Assembly (NCBI GenBank): GCA_963846635.1
Contig: CAWJXM010000015.1
Span: 1-64,000, forward strand
Length of the DNA stretch: 64,000 nt
Direction: 5' to 3'
Source: AP-15 sp963846635
GTDB lineage: Bacteria > Pseudomonadota > Alphaproteobacteria > ATCC43930 > CGMCC-115725
In this document: piece by piece, positions 9,432 through 18,048 of the stretch
How the letters are laid out: the number at the start of each line of letters is the position of its first letter
How positions within the stretch are numbered: position 1 is the first letter of the stretch
Translations under genes and position numbers: made by a program
The notes under the pieces: generated by a model
What the model saw: the letters and a program-made list of their open reading frames with translations, nothing else
Database searches by the model: none
Told to the model about the DNA's origin: nothing

Positions 9432-9770
9432 TCAATTTTGCGTGCTGCGTCCAACTGAGACCGAGCGGACGCAATCCCCGGTGCCCTCGCCCATCAGGTC
9501 AAAGCGCTCGATGCCCAGCGCCGCCACCGCGGCGCCGATAAGGCGCGCCGCTTCCTGCGGCGTCCCGGCCTCCGCCGCCGTCATCCCGAAGACGATGACC
9601 CGCCGACGCTCGGCCAACAGCGCATGAGCGCGCGACGGCCGTTCGCCGTCGGCGATGGCGACGATCGTCTCGCCCGAGCCCGCTTCCCAATAGAGAAGCC
9701 GCCGGCCTTCGCCCAGCGAGTTCAAGCAGATTTGCGGTCCCTCCTTGACGAGAATGAAACGTGAACTCAT
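9432..9770 (-). pseudogene. Truncated duplicate of the alpha/beta-hydrolase at 10294
   Basis: The first about 100 codons from the ATG at 9770 are closely similar to the hydrolase at 10294-10881, at both DNA and protein level (YWEAGSGETIVAI, LLAERRRVIVF and ERFDLMGEGTG are shared). Similarity ends abruptly at about 9480, straight after the GEGTG turn, and 12 unrelated codons follow before the stop. The lid and the distal catalytic part are missing. The N-terminal 20 residues differ from the full copy. This is a partial gene duplication. Confidence 0.75.
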
Positions 9771-9865
9771 ATACTTCCGGCGCGTCACCACCGGACACTG
9801 CCGACCATGAAAATCGTTGCCGACCGCCCAATCCGGTCTGTTATCTCCTGTTCTCCGCGGCAGGA

Positions 9866-10297
9866 ATGATGGAATCTCAAGCGCTTGCCCCTGATCGTTT
9901 TTCGCTTCGCGCGCGCGACGCGCGCGGGCGGTTCGCCAAAGGAAGCTCCGGCAACCCGCGCGGCCGGCCGCCCGGCATTCCCAATCCCAAGCGGCGCGTC
10001 CCGGATCTCGTCGCCCGCCCACTGAGCGCGCAGGCGCTGGCGCACCTGCTCGACCGCAAGCCGTATCTGTTGCGCCCGCTCGCCGCGCAACTCCTGCCGC
10101 CGCCCCTGCGCGCCATCGATCCGGCGGAGCGTCTCGGGATCGACCTGGCATCGTTGCGGACGGTCGGGGATGTCCGGAAGGTGTTCGCCCGGGTTTGGAC
10201 GGCCATTTCGCGCGGCGAAATTGCGCCGGTGGAGGGTGCACGCGTCGCGCGCCGCTTGCGGGGCGGCTGCGCGTGCTGCGGCGTTTCGCGCGCCTAG
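9866..10297 (+). CDS. DUF5681 domain protein
   Basis: A 143-residue protein whose N-terminal half contains DARGRFAKGSSGNPRGRPPG, the hallmark of the DUF5681 family, which is often found near mobile elements in alphaproteobacteria. The basic Gly/Arg/Pro stretch suggests nucleic-acid binding, but no function is established. I took the ATG at 9866, just after GCAGG, instead of the upstream in-frame start at 9761. It is divergent from the truncated hydrolase and its 3' end overlaps the convergent full-length hydrolase by a few bases. Confidence 0.65.
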   Translation: MMESQALAPDRFSLRARDARGRFAKGSSGNPRGRPPGIPNPKRRVPDLVARPLSAQALAHLLDRKPYLLRPLAAQLLPPPLRAIDPAERLGIDLASLRTVGDVRKVFARVWTAISRGEIAPVEGARVARRLRGGCACCGVSRA

Positions 10298-10881
10298 GGA
10301 AAAACCATGCCGCTCTCGCGGCTGACGAGGAAGAGATCGCGCCGCTCGAAGAATTCGAGTGCGATATAGGCGAGCGCCTCCGGCCGCTCGGCGCCGATGG
10401 CGCGACCGGCATCATAGACGAACATGAAGTGGCAATCGGGCAGCAGCGCGCGATAGCGATCGCCGGCATCGGACCCGTCCTTTGTCCCGGAGAGCACGAG
10501 TACCGGCCGCTTGATCTCGCAGAATGCGTCATCGGGGAGGCCGTCGGGCGCTGCGAGTGCCACGGAACCGATGTCCTGGTGCGCGAGCGCCAGCCACAGT
10601 GCGGCCGCAGCGCCGGTGCCCTCGCCCATCAGGTCGAAGCGCTCGACGCCCAGCGCCGCCACCGCGGCGCCGATCCGGCGCGCCGCCTCCCGCGGCGTCC
10701 CGGCATCCGCCGTCATCGCGAAGACGATGACGCGCCGGCGCTCGGCCAACAGTGCATGGGCGCGCGTCGGGAGCCGTTCGCCGCCGACAATTGCGACGAT
10801 CGTCTCCCCCGAGCCCGCCTCCCAATAGGGAAGCCGCCGGTCTTCGCCTGCCCAGCGTTGCGCGAAAATCCGCTCGGTCAT
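10294..10881 (-). CDS. Small alpha/beta-hydrolase-fold protein lacking the usual Ser nucleophile
   Basis: A 195-residue protein with the alpha/beta-hydrolase order: an early GSGETIVAI strand, RRRVIVFAMT, the nucleophile-elbow position, and a late PVLVLSGTKDG strand carrying the usual acid Asp. At the elbow it reads G-E-G-T-G (residues 86-90) where GxSxG is expected, so the catalytic Ser is absent. The partial duplicate at 9432 shows the same GEGTG, so this is not a recent mutation. It may be a non-hydrolytic member. I chose the ATG at 10881, which follows GGAAGAA, over the ATG at 10896, which has no ribosome-binding site. Confidence 0.65.
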   Translation of the reverse strand: MTERIFAQRWAGEDRRLPYWEAGSGETIVAIVGGERLPTRAHALLAERRRVIVFAMTADAGTPREAARRIGAAVAALGVERFDLMGEGTGAAAALWLALAHQDIGSVALAAPDGLPDDAFCEIKRPVLVLSGTKDGSDAGDRYRALLPDCHFMFVYDAGRAIGAERPEALAYIALEFFERRDLFLVSRESGMVFP

Positions 10882-10929
10882 TGCTTCTTCCGTCATGAGT
10901 TCTAGAGCGCTCTCATTTCAGATTGAACC

Positions 10930-11000
10930 GTCATTCCCGCGAAAGCGGGAATCCAGGATGTGCGACGTGCGGTTGCCCCCGGATCAGGTCCGGGGCAGGC
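10930..11000. repeat. Two palindromic intergenic repeats
   Basis: ATTCCCGCGAAAGCGGGAAT at about 10933-10952 and CCCCGGATCAGGTCCGGGG at about 10979-10997 are near-perfect palindromes. The first belongs to the same repeat class as 4166-4256. They lie between the hydrolase gene and the IS110 remnant. Confidence 0.7.
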
Positions 11001-11317
11001 TTGTATGGGGCTTGGTTGTCAAGGACGATCGTTCGTGAGCGTCATTTTCTCCGGTGGTATTGATCCGAGGGGAACTCGCCAGTGGGCGTGGACCACCGCG
11101 CCTACACTCTTGTATTCGGAGGGTCTGCTGACCCGGACCATGATGCAGCGATGCGCATCGACGGCGAAGTTCCGGGGCGGCGGGCCCATTCTCTAGGACG
11201 GCGTGAGAGCCATGCCGGCCTCGGGTCACCGCCACCGCGGATCGTTATCGGGACCCGACCGCGGCTGTCGCGGCGGCGTGTCCAATGCCTTTTGATAGCT
11301 TCACATTGGCTGGCGGC

Positions 11318-12191
11318 TCACAGCACCGGACGCAGCACGACCCCGTGCGGCACCTCGCCAGTCGTGACCAGGCGCCACAGAGCAACGAGCAGCTTGCGCG
11401 CCAAGGCGATGATCAGCGCTTTGCGGGTGGCGCCACGGGTGCTCGCGGTTCGGGTTTGGTCCCATTGCGCCAGCGCGCTGTTTTCCTGGAACATCAGAAA
11501 GCGCCAAGCCAACTGGATCATGCCGCGCCGCACACGGGAGTTGCCCGCTCTGGCCAGTCCTTTCTCCCGCCGGCGCGCCCCACTCTCGTCCGGCGAGCCG
11601 GTCAGACCGCCATACCGGGCCACTGCCCGGCGGTCGCGCAGGCGGCGCGAGAGCCCCTCGCGGACAAGCATGTCTGCGGTCTCGATGCCCAGACCTCGGA
11701 CCTGCGCCAGCAATCGGATCATGGGATGGACCCCGCTATTTGGTTGCTGTTTCAGCCGTTGCAGGGGCGCGGTCTCAATCTCCCGGATCTGCTCGGCGAC
11801 CAGACGCAACCGTGCCATCTCGCGCTGCAGCTCGGCCAACGTGTTGGGCGGCACCGGCTCTTCCTCCGGTGTGCGCAGCCGCTCCAGCCGCTGCGCAGCC
11901 GTGCGCAGCGTCGGCTTGAAGCCGCGGATGCCGAGGCGGGCCAGTGTGCTCTTGATCCGGTTGCCGATGCGCGTGCGTTCGCTGACGAGGGCCTCGCGCT
12001 CGCGGCCCGGCCGCTTGCCGTCCTCCTCTTCCAGGCTCGGGATCGCCACCATGTTGCAATGCTCCCGCTCGCCGCGCCGCCAGCCGAGAAAGCTGCGTGT
12101 CAGGAGCGCCGTGTCGAGCCGATCAGTCTTTGCCCGGCGATGTTCGCGCGACACGGGGATGCTGTTGGGGTGGATCACCCCGGCCTGCGCC
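11318..12191 (-). pseudogene. IS110-family transposase, N-terminally truncated
   Basis: The frame covers the central and C-terminal part of an IS110 transposase: AKTDRLDTALL (the DxxD end of the RuvC-like DEDD domain), a long helical linker, then the Tnp20 domain with RGLGIETADMLVREG, YGGLTGSPDESG and RAGNSRVRRGMIQLAW, which includes the serine region. The first RuvC Asp/Glu residues are missing because IS4-type copy 1 joins at 12192. The roughly 280 bases after the stop (11040-11317) have no gene and probably belong to the 3' non-coding end of the element. Confidence 0.85.
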
Positions 12192-12900
12192 CTAGGGGAT
12201 GCACACATCTGGGCGCGCCAGATTGGCTCCTGCTGACGGGAGGCTTCCCGACGCGCGCAGGGGTATGCTGCCGTGCACGGCATTTAGGCATCCGGGAGGC
12301 GCACTATCGGGAGGCGCACTATGGAGAATATCGCCCTGGAGGAGATGGAGTGGTCGGTTGGCTGGTTCGGGGATCGCCGCCGCGATAAAGGGGGGCTGCG
12401 TTGCTGGAACGTATGGTTGCGCATGCCACGGTCTGCGTGCGCCGGCTGGCCGGTGGGTGCCGCGCGCACCTCGTCCGCTATGGCCGGTTTCTCGCCAATC
12501 CGAACGTGACGGTTGCGGCGCTGCTGGACGGTTGGGGCGCACAGACCGCTCGTGCGGCGACACGCCGGCATGTTCTGGCGGTCCAGGATACCAGCGCGGT
12601 TCATTTCCGCACGACCGCGGGGCGCCGGCGTGGCCGGGGCGCGGTTGGCCACGGCACCATCCATGGCTTGCTGGGGCATGCCATGCTGGCGCTGGATGCG
12701 GCCACCGGCAGCTGCCTGGGGCTGGTCGGCGGGCGGGTGTGGACGCGCTCCGGGCCTGTGACGGTGACGCCCAACCGGCGGGCCTTGGCCGCCAAGGCGG
12801 CGGAACGCGGGCTCCCCACCGTCGGGCGTGCCAAGGACGTGCGGGCCGCGGCGACGATGGTGACGGTGATTGCCGATCGCGAGAGCGACCTCTATGCCGC

Positions 12901-12920
12901 CCTTTGACAAGCTCAGGAGG
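12901..12920 (+). repeat. 20-bp dispersed motif inside IS4 transposase (site 1)
   Basis: CCTTTGACAAGCTCAGGAGG interrupts the transposase just after the DRESDLYAA motif. Reading frames on the two sides differ by one base, consistent with an inserted length of 3n+1 (19 or 16 bases). The same site is occupied in copy 2 (28610-28629) and copy 3 (50522-50541). Confidence 0.85.
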
Positions 12921-13023
12921 GCGACGGTGCCCGCGCCAAACTTTCATATTCTGACGCGCGTCATGCAGGACCGTCGCCGGGCCAAGGGCGCCGGGCTGTC
13001 CGCGACCGGGGCCAATTTTCAAG

Positions 13024-14245
13024 TGTGATAGCTTGAACTTAATCTGACATTCGTTGTTGGTTTCCGAAACGGAGCCGGAGGGCGGGGCGCGGTTCTCACC
13101 CGAAGCTGGGACCGCGACCCGCCCTTCGGCGGGACGGAGACACGAGATGACCCAGGAGCAGAAGATTATCCGGGCAAAGGTCGGACTGCTGGAGCTGGCC
13201 AAGCAGCTCGGCAACGTCAGCCAAGCCTGCAAGATGATGGGCTACAGCCGCGACAGCTTTTACCGCTTTAAGGAGCTCTACGATAAGGGCGGCGAGCTGG
13301 CGCTGCAGGAGATCAGCCGCAAGAAGCCGATCCTGAAGAACCGCACACCGATCGAGATCGAACAGGCGGTGGTCGTGATGGCGATCGAGCAGCCGGCCTG
13401 GGGGCAGGTGCGGGTGTCGGAGGCGCTGAAACGGCAAGGCTTGTCGATCTCGCCGGCGGGAGTGCGCTGCGTGTGGCAGCGCCACGATCTGACGTCGATG
13501 AAACTGCGCTTGAAAGCGCTGGAAGCCAAGGTGGCGCAGGACGGTATCCTGCTGACCGAAGCCCAGATCGTTGCGCTCGAGAAGGCCAAGGCCGACAAGG
13601 CGGCGCATGGTGAGTTCGAGAGCGAGTGCCCCGGCTATTGCGGCGCCCAGGACACGTTTTATGTCGGCACCTTGAAGGGCGTCGGCCGGGTCTATCAGCA
13701 GACCTTCATCGACACCTATGCCAAGGTCGCGTTCGCAAAGCTATATGACCGCAAGACCCCGATCACCGCGGCCGAGATCCTCAATGATCGGGTGGTGCCG
13801 TTTTATGACGAGCAGGGCATCCGGCTGTCGCGCGTGCTGACCGATCGCGGCACCGAGTTTTGCGGCACGCAAAGCCATGAATACGAGCTCTATCTCGCGG
13901 TTGCGGACATCGATCACAGCCGCACCAAGACCAAGAGCCCGCAGACGAACGGCATCTGCGAGCGCTTCCATCGCACGATCTTGGACGAGTTTTACCGGAT
14001 CGCGTTCCGCAAGAAGATCTATCACACGATCGACGAGCTGCAGGCCGATCTCGACGCCTGGCTAGTCGAATACAACTATCGTCGACCGCATCAGGGCCGT
14101 TGGTGTTTCGGCAAGACCCCGATGCAGACCTTCCTTGACGCAATCCCATTGGCGATGGAGAAACTCATGGCCGCTTGACCACGAACGGACAACCACAGGC
14201 TCAGACAGCCAACACCGTCTGTCAGATCAAATCTTAGCTAATACA
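13024..14245 (+). mobile_element. IS481-like element inside IS4 copy 1
   Basis: A 1222-bp element with imperfect terminal inverted repeats beginning TGTGATAGCT (left) and TGTATTAGCT (right, read inward). It is flanked by a 7-bp target duplication TTTCAAG (13017-13023 and 14246-14252). Comparison with the uninterrupted IS4 copies shows the exact insertion point. A 192-bp inverted copy of its left end lies at 14987-15178. Confidence 0.9.
13147..14178 (+). CDS. IS481-family transposase, intact
   Basis: A 343-residue DDE (rve) transposase. The N-terminal helix-turn-helix region has VSQACKMMGYSRDSFYRFK. The integrase core shows QDTFYVGTL and a D in TFIDTYAKVAF, then VLTDRGTEF, and the E region KSPQTNGICERFHRTILDEFY; YNYRRPHQG follows. 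Length and order fit IS481. The ATG at 13147 is preferred to an upstream in-frame start at 13054 because the extra 31 residues overlap the terminal region of the element. It sits alone between the element's ends and looks functional. Confidence 0.9.
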   Translation: MTQEQKIIRAKVGLLELAKQLGNVSQACKMMGYSRDSFYRFKELYDKGGELALQEISRKKPILKNRTPIEIEQAVVVMAIEQPAWGQVRVSEALKRQGLSISPAGVRCVWQRHDLTSMKLRLKALEAKVAQDGILLTEAQIVALEKAKADKAAHGEFESECPGYCGAQDTFYVGTLKGVGRVYQQTFIDTYAKVAFAKLYDRKTPITAAEILNDRVVPFYDEQGIRLSRVLTDRGTEFCGTQSHEYELYLAVADIDHSRTKTKSPQTNGICERFHRTILDEFYRIAFRKKIYHTIDELQADLDAWLVEYNYRRPHQGRWCFGKTPMQTFLDAIPLAMEKLMAA

Positions 14246-14840
14246 TTTCAAGAGGCCGACACGCGCACGATCGTGCGGCCCCGGCGCGGGCCGCACGCGC
14301 CGGGCCGCACGGCGCGTCTGACGCGGCGCTTTGGCACGGTCGTTCTCAACCGCCCGCGGGGCAGCGCTCGCGATCTCCTGCCAAGCGTGCGCCTCACTCT
14401 CGTCGAGGTCGCCGAACACGACCCACCGGCCGGCGGCGAGCCGCTGCACTGGCGGCGGCTCACCACCCATGACGTCACGAGCGTAGACGCGGCTTGGCAA
14501 ATCGTCGCCTGGTACAAGCTGCGCTGGATCATCGAGCAGCTCTTTCGCATTCTGAAGAAGCAGGGGCTGCAGCTCGAAGACAGTCAGATTGCCAGCGCCG
14601 AGCGGCTGCTGAAGCGCGCGACGATTGCCACCAAAGCCGCCGCCCTCATCCTCCAGCTGGTGCAGGCTCGTGACCGGCGCCGCGCCGAACCGGCCAGCCT
14701 GGCCTTCACACAAGAGGAGATGGCGGCCCTGGAAGCCGTCAACGCGCAGGTCGAGGGCAAAACCGCAAAGCAGAAAAATCCTCACACCCGGCGCGGCCGC
14801 GCCTGGGCCGCCTGGATCATCGCGCGTCTGGGCGGCTGGC

Positions 14841-14860
14841 CCTTCGACAAGCTCAGGAGG
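14841..14860 (+). repeat. 20-bp dispersed motif inside IS4 transposase (site 2)
   Basis: CCTTCGACAAGCTCAGGAGG interrupts the C-terminal region between RLGGW and GYCSSRPPGP and changes the frame by one. Matching copies at the same site are 27899-27918 (copy 2) and 49811-49830 (copy 3). Confidence 0.85.
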
Positions 14861-14986
14861 CTATTGCTCCTCCCGGCCGCCAGGTCCCATCACCTTCAAG
14901 CATGGCCTGGAATACTTTCGCGCCCTCGCTACGGGATGGGAGCTGAGAAATGTGTGCATCCCCTAGAGCAAAAGCCGGGGCAGGCT

Positions 14987-15178
14987 GTTGCCGAGCTGCT
15001 TGGCCAGCTCCAGCAGTCCGACCTTTGCCCGGATAATCTTCTGCTCCTGGGTCATCTCGTGTCTCCGTCCCGCCGAAGGGCGGGTCGTGGTCCCAGCTTC
15101 AGGTGAGAACCGCGCCCCGCCCTCCGGCTCCGTTTCGGAAACCAACAACGAATGTCAGATTAAGTTCAAGCTATCACA
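14987..15178 (-). mobile_element. Inverted 192-bp end fragment of the IS481-like element
   Basis: This segment is the reverse complement of 13024-13215 with very few differences. It includes the terminal TGTGATAG end and the transposase start through the residues AKQLGN. It begins 20 bases beyond the right end of IS4 copy 1. It looks like the leftover of an adjacent transposition event with deletion or inversion. Confidence 0.85.
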
Positions 15179-15684
15179 GATGTACCCTGTTGCGCACCCG
15201 GAGCACTGCTCGATCTCCGCCCATACCACTTCGGTACGCTAAATCTGCTCAAGGCCATTTTCGCTGCGGCTCGGCCGAGGCCCTCGCCCGCCCGCCTCGG
15301 GACTGGTTATGCCGCACAGGCACAAGCCCGAGTTCGCCACCTTTAATCAAATCAATCGCAACTACCTAATACAGTAGCCCCGTTCCCAAGGTTAAGACGC
15401 GATCCCGGCCATCCTAGCCGCTTGTGTGGCCACGATGTCGATCGTGACAAAGCGAGCTTTTGCGGTAATGGTGCCATGCCTTCAATCTCGCACGGGATGA
15501 GATCGGCGCCGCTATAGGAAAGCCGGTAAGGTAAATGCTGTTCAAGGTCAACTTTGTGTCTTCCATCGTAGCATGGCTCGATCTAACGGATGCTTCATAC
15601 TACGTCGCCTAAATAGGGGTCGTCTAAGTACGGATCGCCGCGGCGAAGAAACGTTGCGGTCGTAGCACGCCTTTGGAGACCCGA
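15179..15684. other. Intergenic region without a recognised gene
   Basis: No family-like reading frame, repeat or RNA gene was seen in this roughly 500-base stretch. It precedes the DUF3300 gene and may carry its promoter. Confidence 0.4.
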
Positions 15685-17187
15685 ATGCTGCGCTTGACGA
15701 TCACGACTGCTCGGCAAGGGCTTGCCGCTTCTCTCGTTTGCATTGCCTTAAGTGGTATCGCGCTGGCCCAGAACACCGCGCCGATCCTGCCGCAAGCAAA
15801 CCCCTCCCCCGTACTGGATCAGAGCGCCTCGCCGCCGGGGATATCTGTGACGCCGGCCCCAAATGCCGAAGCCGTCCCGCCGCCGCCCTCCGCGCCCGTG
15901 CCGCCGGCGCAATTATTGACCCAGGCCCCGCTCGATCAGCTCGTTGCTCCGATCGCACTCTATCCCGACCCGTTGCTGGCCCAGATTCTGATGGCCTCGA
16001 CCTATCCACTTGAAGTGGTCGAGGCCGCACGCTGGGTAAGCGCTCCGGGAAATCGGGGGCTGACCGGCGATGTGATGACCAATGCGCTGCAGGCACAGAG
16101 CTGGGACCCCAGCGTCAAGGCGCTGGTGCCGTTTCCGCGGGTCTTGGAAAATATGAGCAACCAGCTGCAGTGGACCGAGGAGCTCGGCAATGCCTTCCTT
16201 GCCCAGCAGGCCGACGTGATGACGGCGGTACAGAGCATGCGCCAGGCGGCGATAATCGCAGGAAATCTCAAAGAGACACCGCAATGCCGCTGTGTCATCC
16301 ACGTGAGCGGCAGGACCATCTCGATCTTGCCGGCAGAGCCGCAAGTGGTTTGCGTGCCTGTCTACAGCCCCGCCGTATATGGGCGATGGCCCTACCCAGT
16401 GTATCCGCCCTATTACTTCCCTGTCCCGGTCGGGTTCGCCTACCCGCCGGGCTTTTGGATCGGCTTTGGACCGCCCATCGCGCTGGCGGTGTTTGGTCCG
16501 GGCTGGGGCTGGGTCGATTGGGGACATCACTACATCGCCGTCGACCCGGGTCGCTACGCTTTGGCTTCGGGCGGCCGCCCAGTTTTCACGGGCAGCGTGT
16601 GGGTGCATAACCCCGCCCATCGCGGTGGCGTAGCCTATGCTGATCCGGCCACGAGCGCGCGCTTCAACGCCGCGCGGGTTTCAGCCCTGACGACGGCGGC
16701 ACGCTCTGGCGCCGGAAATGCCGCGGCAGCGACCCGCTTCAGCGGGACCGGGCACGTTGGAGCTGTGGGATTGGCAGCTGGACGCGGCGGATCCCCGCGT
16801 TTCAGTGCAACGTCCGTCCACGGAGGTGCTGCTGCGGGGTTCCGCAGCGAAGCGGGCTTCCACGGGTCGACGGCTCACAGCGGAGCAACGTCCCGCACGG
16901 GACGGGCAGAGTTCCATAACGGAGCCAGTTTCCACGGCGCTGTCGCGTCGCATGGTGGAGCCACCTTCCACGGCGCCCCGATCGCGTTCCGCGGCGGCTC
17001 AGCATCGCATGGCACCGGCCCGCATAACGGCGGCGCACCACATTTTGCCGGAGGCGGGCCGCACGCTGGTGGTGGCCCACATTTCGCGATGGGTGGCTCG
17101 CACGAAGGCGGCGCACCTCACGGCGCCAGCCCGCATGGCGGCCGACCTGGCGGCGAGCATGGCGGCGGGGGTGGCCACCACGGCTGA
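15685..17187 (+). CDS. DUF3300 domain secreted protein with His/Gly-rich tail
   Basis: About 500 residues. The N-terminus MLRLTITTARQG followed by a hydrophobic core ending at ALAQ is a Sec signal peptide, so export is expected. A Pro-rich linker (about 30-75) precedes the DUF3300 domain (about 80-300), with LDQLVAPIALYPDPLLAQIL and VEAARWV as hallmarks, followed by Tyr/Pro-rich strands. The last about 150 residues are a low-complexity tail full of HG, GGxxFHG and GGPH units, which could bind metal ions. Function is unknown. I prefer the ATG at 15685 to the TTG at 15673 because it gives a normal signal peptide. Confidence 0.8.
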   Translation: MLRLTITTARQGLAASLVCIALSGIALAQNTAPILPQANPSPVLDQSASPPGISVTPAPNAEAVPPPPSAPVPPAQLLTQAPLDQLVAPIALYPDPLLAQILMASTYPLEVVEAARWVSAPGNRGLTGDVMTNALQAQSWDPSVKALVPFPRVLENMSNQLQWTEELGNAFLAQQADVMTAVQSMRQAAIIAGNLKETPQCRCVIHVSGRTISILPAEPQVVCVPVYSPAVYGRWPYPVYPPYYFPVPVGFAYPPGFWIGFGPPIALAVFGPGWGWVDWGHHYIAVDPGRYALASGGRPVFTGSVWVHNPAHRGGVAYADPATSARFNAARVSALTTAARSGAGNAAAATRFSGTGHVGAVGLAAGRGGSPRFSATSVHGGAAAGFRSEAGFHGSTAHSGATSRTGRAEFHNGASFHGAVASHGGATFHGAPIAFRGGSASHGTGPHNGGAPHFAGGGPHAGGGPHFAMGGSHEGGAPHGASPHGGRPGGEHGGGGGHHG

Positions 17188-17330
17188 AGTAACAGCACGA
17201 ACCGCGAACCCGCCGGCGCATCCTTGCCATTGATAGGCGCTTCGATGAGGCCACGATCGCGTCGATGCTCGGACTAGCGGTTATAAAGCGTTGGTTGCCG
17301 GTGTAGGGGTTTAGTGCTGCGGCAAGCTCT

Positions 17331-17786
17331 CTATCTGCCCAAATCGCTCGCCGGGGACGAATTGGTCATTGAACCGGAGCGGTCAGCATCGTACGGCATG
17401 CTGGATGATCCTTGGGCGATACCGGGGCTGCTGGTCAGCGCTTCCCAAGTTTGGGCATCGAGCGATGCTGTCTGGTTCAGACCGCTATTCTGTTGGAACT
17501 GTGTGAGGGCCCGCTTCGTCTGGGGCCCGAGAACGCCGTCGAGCGACCCCTTGTAGAGGCCTCTGTAGCGAAGTTCCACCTGCGCCCATCGGATGTCGTC
17601 CTTCCGGAGGCTATCGTTCGTCCGCAAACTATCTAAAGTTTGGGATGACGCAGGCATGTTTACTGCACTTACCATGTTACCTGCGTCGGCTCCAGAGTTA
17701 AAAGCACAATCTAGAGCCGTGCCGCCGATACCCAAAGCAAGTACCGAAACGCTGGCCAGAACAAATTTTCGGATTAACCTTCGCAT
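17331..17786 (-). CDS. Peptidoglycan-binding (PG_binding_1) exported protein
   Basis: A 151-residue protein. Residues 1-25 (MRRLIRKFVLASVSVLALG...) look like a signal peptide. Residues about 65-120 form a PG_binding_1 domain: VELRYRGLYKGSLDGVLGPQ then TKRALTQFQQNSGL, the classic three-helix repeat that recognises the peptidoglycan. There is no catalytic domain. Ser/Asn-rich linkers flank the domain. It probably resides in the periplasm. Convergent with the DUF3300 gene. Confidence 0.8.
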   Translation of the reverse strand: MRRLIRKFVLASVSVLALGIGGTALDCAFNSGADAGNMVSAVNMPASSQTLDSLRTNDSLRKDDIRWAQVELRYRGLYKGSLDGVLGPQTKRALTQFQQNSGLNQTASLDAQTWEALTSSPGIAQGSSSMPYDADRSGSMTNSSPASDLGR

Positions 17787-18048
17787 TTTGATCCCCTTTG
17801 CTGGTTGAAAAATCGCCAGCTAACTTCATAAACGCTAAGTGAGCTTCGTACTTCCGCCGTTCATATATTTGTCACAATAATGCGGTGACGTTAACGGCCG
17901 AGGACGAGAATTAGGCGATCGCCGAGTGCTCGCATCAGTTGCTTGGCGGTATAATTTGGGGAGATGGCCCCCCGGTGCTCACGTCCGCTCTTACCGTTTA
18001 TCGGATAATTCGCTTTGCGCCGCGCAATCGCGCAGAGTAGAACGAATC

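Larger units (their letters stand above)
12192..14966 (+). mobile_element. IS4-family (Tn5-like) element, copy 1, interrupted by an IS481-like element
   Basis: The ends are inverted copies of CTAGGGGATGCACACAT at 12192 and 14966. Removing the 1.2-kb IS481-like insertion leaves a copy almost identical to the 1546-bp copies at 27793-29338 and 49705-51250. The 10-bp flanks do not match each other (GGCCTGCGCC on the left, AGCAAAAGCC on the right), unlike copies 2 and 3, so this copy is probably the product of recombination or deletion. The left end truncates an IS110 gene. Near the N-terminal end a 15-bp unit (GGGAGGCGCACTATC-like) is tandemly duplicated, as in all copies. Confidence 0.9.
12321..14966 (+). 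pseudogene. IS4-family transposase, copy 1, broken
   Basis: Pieces in order are: residues from ATG 12321 (ALEEMEWSVGWFGDRR); a -1 frame change at AAAGGGGGG near 12386; the central region to IADRESDLY, which contains the family D; the 20-bp motif at 12901-12920, which introduces TGA and shifts frame; the IS481-like element at 13024; then the C-terminal region with YKLRWIIEQLFRILKK, which fits the IS4 Y-(2)-R-(3)-E-(6)-K signature. A second 20-bp motif at 14841-14860 shifts frame again, before the ending SSRPPGPITFKHG...NVCIP. The stop codon TAG is the last three bases of the element. Confidence 0.85.

Noticed and set aside
11082..12388. Long plus-strand frames opposite the IS110 transposase remnant
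   Set aside because: They are Arg/Ser/Pro-rich antisense shadows of the minus-strand transposase and lack family motifs.
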